A stretch of 15,135 nucleotides of DNA, taken from assembly GCA_913009865.1 (NCBI GenBank), contig CAJVYK010000029.1, forward strand, positions 1-15,135. The letters run 5' to 3'. Of the stretch, positions 6,788-13,596 are shown one piece after another. Both the position numbers and the translations under genes were made by a program. This DNA comes from an uncultured bacterium (GTDB lineage Bacteria > Planctomycetota > Phycisphaerae > Sedimentisphaerales > Anaerobacaceae). Position 1 is the first letter of the stretch; the number at the start of each line of letters is the position of its first letter. Below the pieces are notes generated by a model. It was not told where the DNA came from and ran no database searches. It saw nothing but the letters and a program-made list of their open reading frames with translations.

Positions 6788-7720
6788 CTATTCTGCTTCG
6801 TGTTCTCGCCAATAATTATAACGAACGGCCAGCCAATAGCCGGCAATTGAGCCCAATGTGCCAAAAGCCACTATCTGCACAGGCAAAATGGAAATGACCG
6901 CATTTGGGAAAAAAACTGTCGGCCAACTTTTAACAAGGTATTGTAATACATCTTGCCTGGCGTAAGTAGTAACAACATAAACTGTTACGAAAGCACTGGC
7001 AATTATGGGCCAGATATAGCTGGCGTTGAGAAATTTTTTGACTATGAAGGCAGCTATTCCGAATGAAACCAACACAGCAAAAACTATCTGTCCGACAGCC
7101 GGCTGAGCCACGAGTGATCCTAATTTATTGTCGAATACTCTAATATCCTGAGCGAATATCCCGATGCAGAATTGGGCTATTAAACCTGAGCCGACCACGG
7201 CAATCGCTGCTTTCAAGTATATATTTGACTTGGAGTCAGCTTTTTTTTCGGGATTGTTCGGGTTAGGGCTGGCGCTGATTTTCCGGCCTAACAGCACGCC
7301 GGCAAAACCGGCGGCCACAATAGCCAGCCAGAAAACCGGCTCCCACTTAATCGCTGCAAAAAGCCCCTGACGCTGGGCCAGGGTTGGATTTAGCTGCGTC
7401 AGGCCGGCCATATCGCCGCATCGCACCGCCCAGACGGCTAATCCAGCCGGCACCGCTAAAACGCCGATTTCCCGGCCGTACGGCCAGGAAAGAAAATAGG
7501 CCAGCAGGCCCGCCAGAAACGCCAAAATCGCCAGAGTTATTGCACCGCCAAAACTCATACCGCCGACAAGCCCCGCACCGCTCTGGTGCAGGGCAAGCAC
7601 AGATACAGCCCCGAACGGCTCAGGCGGCTCCGCCAACGGCCAGGCCAAAAAACCTATCAAGCCAACTCCGGCAGCCGCCGCAGCAGCGATTCTCAATTTC
7701 ATCTGCAAGGATAATTCCAC
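6788..7720 (-). CDS. Polytopic membrane protein of unknown function (about 8 TM)
   Basis: The 310-residue product has about eight hydrophobic helices, near residues 9-27, 52-79, 84-99, 128-145, 168-190, 207-227, 237-253 and 279-300. A hydrophilic loop (SPNPNNPEKKADSKSN, 151-166) divides it into two halves. No catalytic motif, heme ligand pattern or transporter signature was recognised. The GTG start (7718-7720) is supported by GGAAG 7 nt upstream; an internal ATG at 7700-7702 has no ribosome binding site. It is the second gene of a probable two-gene unit after the Tat-exported cysteine protein, 74 nt downstream of it, with a heptamer array in the gap. Co-transcription suggests that the two act together at the membrane, possibly in redox or maturation of an exported partner; this is only inferred from context. 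Confidence 0.85.
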   Translation of the reverse strand: MELSLQMKLRIAAAAAAGVGLIGFLAWPLAEPPEPFGAVSVLALHQSGAGLVGGMSFGGAITLAILAFLAGLLAYFLSWPYGREIGVLAVPAGLAVWAVRCGDMAGLTQLNPTLAQRQGLFAAIKWEPVFWLAIVAAGFAGVLLGRKISASPNPNNPEKKADSKSNIYLKAAIAVVGSGLIAQFCIGIFAQDIRVFDNKLGSLVAQPAVGQIVFAVLVSFGIAAFIVKKFLNASYIWPIIASAFVTVYVVTTYARQDVLQYLVKSWPTVFFPNAVISILPVQIVAFGTLGSIAGYWLAVRYNYWREHEAE

Positions 7721-7764
7721 AATTCAACTTCCTTCGTAGTTCTGCGCAGCACGCCTAACGGCGG

Positions 7765-7799
7765 ATTCACGAACCACGATTCACGAACCACGATTCACG
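7765..7799. repeat. Heptamer array ATTCACG/AACCACG
   Basis: Five perfect alternating units: ATTCACG, AACCACG, ATTCACG, AACCACG, ATTCACG. The last unit contains the stop codon (7795-7797) of the minus-strand Tat protein gene; the rest fills about half of the gap to the membrane-protein gene. Confidence 0.92.
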
Positions 7800-8406
7800 C
7801 TTCTTTATAGTTCGTGAACTGGCTCAATAATATTTCCGCAGTCCATCTCGATACCACTCCCACCAATTCCGTACAGTCGCCATTCACTTTTTTCCTGACG
7901 TTTTTGCATAACACGCTTCCGTATGCCTTATCGAATTTTTTATATAATTTACGAATCAATTTGTGAGCCAGCTTACTCTTAACTTTGAATGCCTCCGTAC
8001 CGCATACCCAGCCGATAATCATTCCTGCACCTGTAAATGCTCCACAACTTGCCACCCTTGTCGGGGTCGCTCCTGCGTCCAGGCAGCTGGCGGCTCTGAA
8101 CAGCCCCTCATCTTTCGGAATGAATTCGATGGAATTCTGCAACGCAGCTACGATACATCGTGCACAACTTTGGTCGTCTTCCATATACTTACAGCCGAGT
8201 TTGTACGCCGTCTCTATTGCACTGCCATCGGCCTCAAATCGGGCATTCTTATCCAGGACATTAAACTCTACCTTATATTCTGCGCCGTTAGCTTTTGCAG
8301 CCAGCAAGCCGCTTAAGCCCAGGCCCATACCCGGCAGTAATTGTAAAAACTTGCGTCTGCTGTTATGGAATCCTTTTTTCGGGTTCATTTCACCAGTTCC
8401 GTTCAT
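7795..8406 (-). CDS. Tat-exported C_GCAxxG_C_C family protein
   Basis: This 203-residue protein carries a twin-arginine signal (SRRKFLQLL, 16-24, followed by GMGLGLSGLLAAKANGA), so it would be exported folded, often with a cofactor. The mature part has cysteines at 72, 81, 84, 108, 121, 135, 167 and 178. CGAFTGAG (121-128) corresponds to the family's CGAxxGA motif and FDKAYGSVLC (158-167) plus C178 to its C-terminal pair. Members of C_GCAxxG_C_C are thought to be redox-type cysteine proteins; the fused split-Soret cytochromes have heme motifs, but no CxxCH is present here. The ATG (8404-8406) has an excellent ribosome binding site, AGGAGG, 5 nt upstream. The stop codon lies in the heptamer array. 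An eight-helix membrane protein follows in the same unit. Confidence 0.85.
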   Translation of the reverse strand: MNGTGEMNPKKGFHNSRRKFLQLLPGMGLGLSGLLAAKANGAEYKVEFNVLDKNARFEADGSAIETAYKLGCKYMEDDQSCARCIVAALQNSIEFIPKDEGLFRAASCLDAGATPTRVASCGAFTGAGMIIGWVCGTEAFKVKSKLAHKLIRKLYKKFDKAYGSVLCKNVRKKVNGDCTELVGVVSRWTAEILLSQFTNYKEA

Positions 8407-8442
8407 TTTTTCCTCCTCAAAACTTATATCAGTTACTTTGAT

Positions 8443-8470
8443 ATATTAGCATAATTTTCCTTCAATTCAA
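8443..8470 (-). promoter_or_regulatory. Putative promoter for the Tat protein/membrane protein unit
   Basis: On the minus strand TTGAAT (8465-8470) and TAATAT (8443-8448) are spaced by 16 nt, and TGC immediately before the -10 box resembles an extended -10. Location about 40 nt before the gene start is reasonable. Resemblance only. Confidence 0.3.
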
Positions 8471-8506
8471 AGAAAACTTGAGCAAAACAGCCGGCTCTGA
8501 TAAATT

Positions 8507-8545
8507 AGCGTATAGCGTATAGCGGATAGAAGAGAGCGGACAGTG
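8507..8545. repeat. Heptamer array AGCGTAT/AGCGGAT upstream of purD
   Basis: Units read AGCGTAT, AGCGTAT, AGCGGAT, AGAAGAG, AGCGGAC and a partial AGTG. The unit type is that of the arrays at 525-559 and 9862-9896. It lies in the divergent gap between the Tat protein gene and purD, 48 nt before the purD start. Confidence 0.85.
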
Positions 8546-8592
8546 TAAAACCATAATTTCAAAACTTATCCAAAATTTAAGGAACAAGCAAA

Positions 8593-9870
8593 GTGAATGT
8601 ACTCTTAATCGGCAGCGGCGGGCGTGAGCACGCAATCGCCTGGAAACTGGCTCAATCGAAAAAACTGGGCAAGCTTTATATCGCTCCGGGTAATCCCGGC
8701 ACAGCCAAATGCGGGGAAAACATCCCTATCGGTGTCAACGATATCGAAAAGCTGGTAGATTTTGCAAAACAAAACAGAATTGGTCTTGCGGTAGTCGGCC
8801 CGGAAGACCCACTCGCAGCGGGAGTGGTTGACGCATTCGAGGCGGCCGGCATAAAGGCGTTCGGGCCAAGCGGGCCGGCTGCGCAGCTCGAAGCGGACAA
8901 AGCGTTTGCAAAACAATTGATGCGCTCCGCTGCCATCTCTGCCGCTGAGGGCAGAATCTTCGATAGATTCAGTGACGCCAAGGCGTATATCGCAAGCAGA
9001 GACGAAGCGGTGGTGGTAAAGGCGGCCGGACTTGCAAAGGGTAAAGGCGTCTTTGTCTGTGATGACCCGGCTGACGGCATTTTGGCGGCTGAAAAAATAA
9101 TGTGCGACAAGGCCTTCGGCTCAGCGGGTGATAAAATCATAGTCGAAGATAAACTGCTTGGCGAAGAGGCCTCGATACTGGCTCTTGTGGACGGTCGAAA
9201 CATTTATTGTTTAGAATCGTCGCAGGACCACAAGCCCATCGGCGACGGCGATACAGGGCCTAACACCGGCGGAATGGGCGCCTACAGCCCGGCTCCTGTA
9301 GTTACTGAGCCGTTGATGAACAAAATCACACGCCAGATCCTTGTGCCGATAGTAGATGGTATGAATCGCAACGACACGCCGTATAAGGGTGTACTGTATG
9401 CAGGTGTTATGATTACAGGCGGCGGACCGAGAGTACTGGAATTTAACGTGCGTTTCGGCGACCCGGAAACCCAGCCGATATTGATGCGGCTGAAAAGCGA
9501 TTTACTGGAAGTTTGCCTGGCGGTTTGCAACGGCAAATTGGACAAAATCACCCTTGAGTGGGACCGCAGGCCTGCGGTTTGTGTGGTGATGGCTTCAGGC
9601 GGTTATCCGGGCGATTATGAAAAGGGCAAAATAATAACCGGCCTGGACGAGGCCGGCAGAATCGAAGATGTTGTCGTATTCCACGCCGGCACCGCTGAGA
9701 AAGACGGCGATATTGTTACTAACGGCGGCAGAGTGTTAGGCGTAACCGCACTGGGAAAAACCATCGGCGAGGCAAAGGCAAGAGCGTACGAAGCTGTAGA
9801 TAAAATAAAATTCGACGGCTCCTATTGCCGTCGGGATATTGCAGATAAGGCGATAAGAAATAGCGTATAG
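8593..9870 (+). CDS. purD: Phosphoribosylamine--glycine ligase (GAR synthetase)
   Basis: The 425-residue ATP-grasp enzyme joins phosphoribosylamine and glycine with ATP in the second step of de novo purine synthesis. It starts with the conserved MNVLLIGSGGREHA. VVGPEDPLAAGVVD, KAAGLAKGKGVFV (about 142-154), VEDKLLGEEASI, QDHKPIGDGDTGPNTGGMGAY and RFGDPETQP are the family hallmarks for the ATP-grasp and metal sites. The length is normal. The GTG start at 8593 is supported by AAGGA 9 nt upstream and by alignment of the first residues with other PurD proteins. No other pur gene is in the window. The last codons (N-S-V-stop) fall in a heptamer array, so the C-terminus has been trimmed or extended by the repeat. 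Confidence 0.97.
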   Translation: MNVLLIGSGGREHAIAWKLAQSKKLGKLYIAPGNPGTAKCGENIPIGVNDIEKLVDFAKQNRIGLAVVGPEDPLAAGVVDAFEAAGIKAFGPSGPAAQLEADKAFAKQLMRSAAISAAEGRIFDRFSDAKAYIASRDEAVVVKAAGLAKGKGVFVCDDPADGILAAEKIMCDKAFGSAGDKIIVEDKLLGEEASILALVDGRNIYCLESSQDHKPIGDGDTGPNTGGMGAYSPAPVVTEPLMNKITRQILVPIVDGMNRNDTPYKGVLYAGVMITGGGPRVLEFNVRFGDPETQPILMRLKSDLLEVCLAVCNGKLDKITLEWDRRPAVCVVMASGGYPGDYEKGKIITGLDEAGRIEDVVVFHAGTAEKDGDIVTNGGRVLGVTALGKTIGEAKARAYEAVDKIKFDGSYCRRDIADKAIRNSV

Positions 9871-9926
9871 CGTATAGCGTATAGCGGACAGGGAATAGAA
9901 AAAGGAAACTAAAAGCTAAAAACTCT
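9862..9926. repeat. Heptamer array at the purD end, two unit types
   Basis: Units 9862-9882 are three perfect AGCGTAT copies, then AGCGGAC and AGGGAAT (to 9896). A second block, 9906-9926, reads AAACTAA, AAGCTAA, AAACTCT with the same period. The purD stop TAG (9868-9870) is inside the first block. A further pair, AATTCAA and AACTCAA, follows at 9936-9949 inside the next gene. Confidence 0.88.
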
Positions 9927-9928
9927 CT

Positions 9929-12900
9929 GTGGCCAAATTCAAAACTCAAAACCATCTCATGAGCAAAGTTGAAGGACCAAAACCATGTCCTGAGTTCAGT
10001 CGAAGGATAAAAACCAAAATCCGCTGGCTCATCAAAGGTTTGGTCCTGGTTGCCGCCTTATGGCTTGTTTTTATCCTGGCGGGCCGGTTACTACGCCAAA
10101 TTGCCATCGCCCAGATTGCCGAACTTACCAATACAAAAATCGAAGCCGAATCTTTGAAATTCAACCTTAACGGCTCAGTCTTTATCGAAAAGCTCGTAAT
10201 AAGACCCATCCGTGAGCGGAAATACGACGATGCAATACTCAAAGCCGGAACGGTGTACGCACGCTTCCGGTTAGGCAGTTTGTTGCTATTACGGCCCCGG
10301 CTGAAAGAAATAAATGTTAATGATTTTGTTTTCGACGCCCAATATGATTTAGACACGGGGCGATGGAATATAGCTGCACTTAAAATCAAGGCCCCTAAAG
10401 GCAACTTCGGAAAAATGCCCATCGTTCGCCTCGAAAGAGGAGTGCTGCAATACAGCAACGTCTCAGCCGGACAGACAAAAGTCGTTGTGGCAACGCCTCT
10501 TGACGCCAGATTCGGACCCGCTGAAGAAACGAAAGGCGGATACAGCTTCAGCATAGCGACAGCCGGAAGGGCCGGCTTAATCAAAAGCACCCTGACAGGG
10601 TACTGGAAACCCGGCAGGGTTACAATTACCGGCGGAATTTCGTCAGCGGATATCCCTGCATTCGAGAAGGTCTGGACGATAAATGTCCTGGCCGCTGAGT
10701 TAAATTACGACCGGAACAACACCTACTCACTGAAGCTCAAAGTAAAAGACCTGTCATACACGCAGGGAATTGCCGGCAATACATTGGATTTCGACAGCCA
10801 GTCGTTTCTAAAAACCTGGGGACCGTTTACCGCTTTGCGAAAATTTTTCAGCCGATACCAGCCCGCCGGACTTTGTTGGGTTGACCTTGAGGCGAAAGGC
10901 AACCTGGACCGGCTAAGCGAGAGTACATTAGTCGGCGAAATCTATTGTAAGGATATTTCGATTCTCGACCGCAAGTTTCCGTATCCCATAGAGCATATAA
11001 CAGGCCGGATAGATTTTACCGAAAAAAGTGTATCAATGAACAAGCTGCGCGGCCGTCACAACGGCGTTAATCTTGTCCTTGACGGCTGGTCCAGGGGCTT
11101 CGGCCCGAACCGGCAGTATCAAATCCGGATTACCAGCGACAATATGTCTCTGGATAACGGCCTGTATAGTGCGCTAAGCACAGAACAAAAAAAGTTCTGG
11201 TCGTCTTTTTCGCCAACCGGTCTTGCTGCAATAGATTACCGCACAGAAAAGCGGGCGCAAACCGTCAAAAAAAAGACCTTGACGGTCGAGCCGCTCGGCG
11301 CTGAAGCTGCATATCGACATTTTCCTTACCCGTTAAAAAATCTTACCGGAACGTTGTTGTTCGATTCCAACGGCGTAACTATTTCGGATGTGGTTTCACA
11401 AGTAAACGGTCGCAAAATAATCTTAAACGGCAAAGTGAAAACCGGCGGCACAGACCGGCCAATATACGATATTTCAATCAGGGCGGAAAATATCCCACTG
11501 GATTCGACACTGGCTGCCAGCTTGTCAGCTAAGCAAAGGTATTTCTACGACCGGCTGGATATGGCAGGGCTGGCCGATGCGGAGGTAAAGATTTTTACGC
11601 CTGCAGAAAATACCGCCCCGACAGGTTTTACCGCTGATGTCTCTTTGAAAAAAGCTTCCTTGAGAGTTCCCGTGGTGAGCGGAGTCGAACCATCGAAATC
11701 AGAAACAAAGCCCTTGAAAATAAATCAATCTTCCGTAGTTGTCACTGATGTATCGGCAAAGGCCGTTTTTACGCCTGATTTAATACGCATCGAAAACTTT
11801 ACCGGCCGGTATGGCCAGGGCTCGGTTTCCCTGACCGGCCGAATTTGGCCGGAAAGGGAAGATAAACAACCCGGCTATTGCCTGTCATTATCCACTGAGC
11901 AGACGGAGCTAAACGACGATTTGTTTAGCCTGCTGCCGCCGTCACTGAAAAAAATCGTCTCCGAATCACAGCCGAGAGGGAAGGTAAATCTCATCGCTGA
12001 TTTGAACAGAGCCGGCAGAGATAATTGCCCCGATTACAAGATAACTGTAGATTGTCTGGGTAACAGCGCCAGCTTCAGATGGTTTCCCTATCCGCTAAAG
12101 GATATCACCGGCCGGCTGACGATAACAAAGGATAGTATCACGCTGGATGATATTACTGCAACCTCCGCCAATAATATCCAGGTAACACCAAACGCATCGA
12201 CCGTAAAACTAAACGGCCAAATAGAGCTGGCTGATAATGTTTTCAGCAACGCCTGGTTTTCACTTTTCGCTAATGACATTTTCTTCGACGAGCGTCTCGG
12301 CGCCGCCCTGCCTGAGAATATTCAGAATTTTTACTTTAAGCTGTCGCCTACCGGCCGGTTTGATTTGAATTTAGAGCATATAAAAATCTTCAACGCAGAG
12401 ACGAACGGAAGGTACGTTGATTTTGCCGGGACCGTTAAATTCAGAGACTGTAATTTCAACACATCTCCAGCCATAACTGAAATAGACGCAGCCCTGCAAA
12501 TAAAAGGTTTGTATAAAACCGGTGACGGCTTCCGCAATGGCCGGATTGCTCTTACCGCAGACAGTCTCAGGATTAAGGGCAAATCTTTAACCGGGCTAAA
12601 AGCGGATTTTAATTACGATTACTCTCAGCGGAACTGGTTCACTAAGAATTTGATTGCCGATTGTTACGGCGGCAGACTGACAGGTAAATTCGAATTGAAA
12701 CAACGTACCGAGGCGGCTCTGGAGTATCTGCTGCAAATAGGTTTTGACAATATCGACTTGAAACGATTTCTTTCGGACACACCTCAAGACTCAAGACTCA
12801 AGACCCAAGACTCAAGACTCAAGACCCAAGACTCAAGACCCAACGGCCGTACCAGCGGGATAATGAGCGGCTCATTGAGCATCAGAACTACAGTTGGCGA

Positions 12901-13348
12901 TAGTTTCTCACGTATCGGCAGAATCAAACTGGCAATAAGCGATATGAAGGTGGGCAAACTCTCACCGCTGGCAAAGCTGCTTAGCGTACTAAAACTGACA
13001 GAGCCGAAACACTTTGCCTTCGACCGGATGCTCGTCGATTCATACATTAAGCACAACAAATTACTCATTGAGCGGTTCGATTTGTCCGGCAAAGCGTTGG
13101 CCTTTAACGGCTCGGGCTGGCTGGACCTGCAGAGCCGCAATATCCGTCTGTCTCTTACTGCTCGGGGCCGTCGGCTTGCCACCGCAGAGCCTTCCATTCT
13201 GCAATCTCTGACAGACGTTCTCAGCCGAGGTGTAGTGCGAATGGAGGTTACCGGCGATTTTTACGACCCCCAGGTGACAACTACCACCTTGCCGGTCATC
13301 AAGGAAACGCTGAAGCTTTTGGGCACAAAGCCGGCGGTAACCAAATGA
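9929..13348 (+). CDS. AsmA-like / DUF3971-type large membrane-anchored protein
   Basis: The 1139-residue protein has one N-terminal membrane helix (about 33-53, GLVLVAALWLVFILAGRLL, after RRIKTKIRW) and a very long exported beta-rich body, the plan of AsmA/TamB-type proteins involved in envelope lipid transport or outer-membrane biogenesis. A recurring unit, FPYPxxxxTGxxxF, appears at about residues 350, 463 and 717, with weaker copies between. The C-terminal 170 residues (GSLSIRTTVGDSFSRIG, later FDRMLVDSYIKHNKLLIERFDLSG and SLTARGRR) match the AsmA-like C-terminal region. The start is uncertain: GTG 9929 or ATG 9959, neither with a good ribosome binding site, and the first 28 residues are built from repeats. 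Residues 952-972 are a heptamer-repeat insert (PQDSRLKTQDSRLKTQDSRP). It lies 58 nt after purD and is probably co-transcribed. Confidence 0.85.
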   Translation: MAKFKTQNHLMSKVEGPKPCPEFSRRIKTKIRWLIKGLVLVAALWLVFILAGRLLRQIAIAQIAELTNTKIEAESLKFNLNGSVFIEKLVIRPIRERKYDDAILKAGTVYARFRLGSLLLLRPRLKEINVNDFVFDAQYDLDTGRWNIAALKIKAPKGNFGKMPIVRLERGVLQYSNVSAGQTKVVVATPLDARFGPAEETKGGYSFSIATAGRAGLIKSTLTGYWKPGRVTITGGISSADIPAFEKVWTINVLAAELNYDRNNTYSLKLKVKDLSYTQGIAGNTLDFDSQSFLKTWGPFTALRKFFSRYQPAGLCWVDLEAKGNLDRLSESTLVGEIYCKDISILDRKFPYPIEHITGRIDFTEKSVSMNKLRGRHNGVNLVLDGWSRGFGPNRQYQIRITSDNMSLDNGLYSALSTEQKKFWSSFSPTGLAAIDYRTEKRAQTVKKKTLTVEPLGAEAAYRHFPYPLKNLTGTLLFDSNGVTISDVVSQVNGRKIILNGKVKTGGTDRPIYDISIRAENIPLDSTLAASLSAKQRYFYDRLDMAGLADAEVKIFTPAENTAPTGFTADVSLKKASLRVPVVSGVEPSKSETKPLKINQSSVVVTDVSAKAVFTPDLIRIENFTGRYGQGSVSLTGRIWPEREDKQPGYCLSLSTEQTELNDDLFSLLPPSLKKIVSESQPRGKVNLIADLNRAGRDNCPDYKITVDCLGNSASFRWFPYPLKDITGRLTITKDSITLDDITATSANNIQVTPNASTVKLNGQIELADNVFSNAWFSLFANDIFFDERLGAALPENIQNFYFKLSPTGRFDLNLEHIKIFNAETNGRYVDFAGTVKFRDCNFNTSPAITEIDAALQIKGLYKTGDGFRNGRIALTADSLRIKGKSLTGLKADFNYDYSQRNWFTKNLIADCYGGRLTGKFELKQRTEAALEYLLQIGFDNIDLKRFLSDTPQDSRLKTQDSRLKTQDSRPNGRTSGIMSGSLSIRTTVGDSFSRIGRIKLAISDMKVGKLSPLAKLLSVLKLTEPKHFAFDRMLVDSYIKHNKLLIERFDLSGKALAFNGSGWLDLQSRNIRLSLTARGRRLATAEPSILQSLTDVLSRGVVRMEVTGDFYDPQVTTTTLPVIKETLKLLGTKPAVTK
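9960..10007 (+). repeat. Two degenerate copies of a TGAG-N3-AGT-Y-GAAGGA element in a coding N-terminus
   Basis: TGAGCAAAGTTGAAGGA (9960-9976) and TGAGTTCAGTCGAAGGA (9991-10007) agree at 13 of 17 positions and are 31 nt apart. The second copy, with its leading TCC, is of the type CCTGAG...AGTCGAAGG that I recall as a common intergenic repeat in many bacterial genomes. Here both are translated, as M-S-K-V-E-G and C-P-E-F-S-R-R. Confidence 0.65.
12782..12844 (+). repeat. In-frame 63-nt heptamer array inside the AsmA-like gene
   Basis: Nine 7-nt units (CCTCAAG, then ACTCAAG and ACCCAAG in a 2:1 order, ending ACCCAAC) fill exactly 63 nt, beginning on a codon boundary. The higher-order unit ACTCAAG-ACTCAAG-ACCCAAG is 21 nt and encodes D-S-R-L-K-T-Q, giving two and a half peptide repeats. 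Because 63 is divisible by three, the downstream frame is kept. Confidence 0.95.
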
Positions 13349-13373
13349 GCAGTATCAGGGGTCTTGTGAAAAA

Positions 13374-13445
13374 AGCGGGCGAGCGGATTCGAACCGCCGA
13401 CGTCCAGCTTGGGAAGCTGACATTCTACCACTGAATTACGCCCGC
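13374..13445 (-). tRNA. tRNA-Gly, anticodon CCC
   Basis: The minus strand folds into a full cloverleaf: acceptor GCGGGCG/CGCCCGC (7 bp), D stem ATTC/GAAT, anticodon stem TCAGC/GCTGG with loop TTCCCAA (anticodon CCC, reads GGG), a 5-nt variable loop, T stem GGCGG/CCGCT with loop TTCGAAT. The discriminator is T (13374). CCA is not encoded; instead five more T follow, which may help end transcription. The sequence is close to the E. coli glyU type tRNA. Confidence 0.96.
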
Positions 13446-13564
13446 AAAATCCGGCACGCAGGAACCATACCCATCCGTAAATATAGGCAATACCTCACTG
13501 CTTAATTACCTGCAAACCACTAAAATTATACCTTTGGCCGAAGGTTTTTCCAGTATTTATCATT

Positions 13565-13596
13565 AAAACTGAAAATTTAGAGCTTAAAGTTGAAAA
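13565..13596. repeat. Degenerate 7-nt periodic tract at the lipoprotein gene end
   Basis: On the minus strand the units read AACTTTA, AGCTCTA, AATTTTC, AGTTTTA. The period of 7 is visible but the units differ more than in the other arrays. The stop codon of the lipoprotein gene (13577-13579) falls within it. Tentative. Confidence 0.35.

Noticed and set aside
6576..6812. 78-codon minus-strand open frame between the membrane protein gene and csrA
   Set aside because: It overlaps the end of the membrane-protein gene, has no ribosome binding site and an unnatural composition; most of it is AT-rich intergenic sequence.
7765..7799. CRISPR array
   Set aside because: Units of 7 nt follow each other directly without spacers, and no cas genes are present.
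12782..12844. Frameshift or pseudogene in the AsmA-like gene caused by the repeat
   Set aside because: The array is 63 nt long, a multiple of three, and the AsmA-like C-terminal region continues in the same frame.
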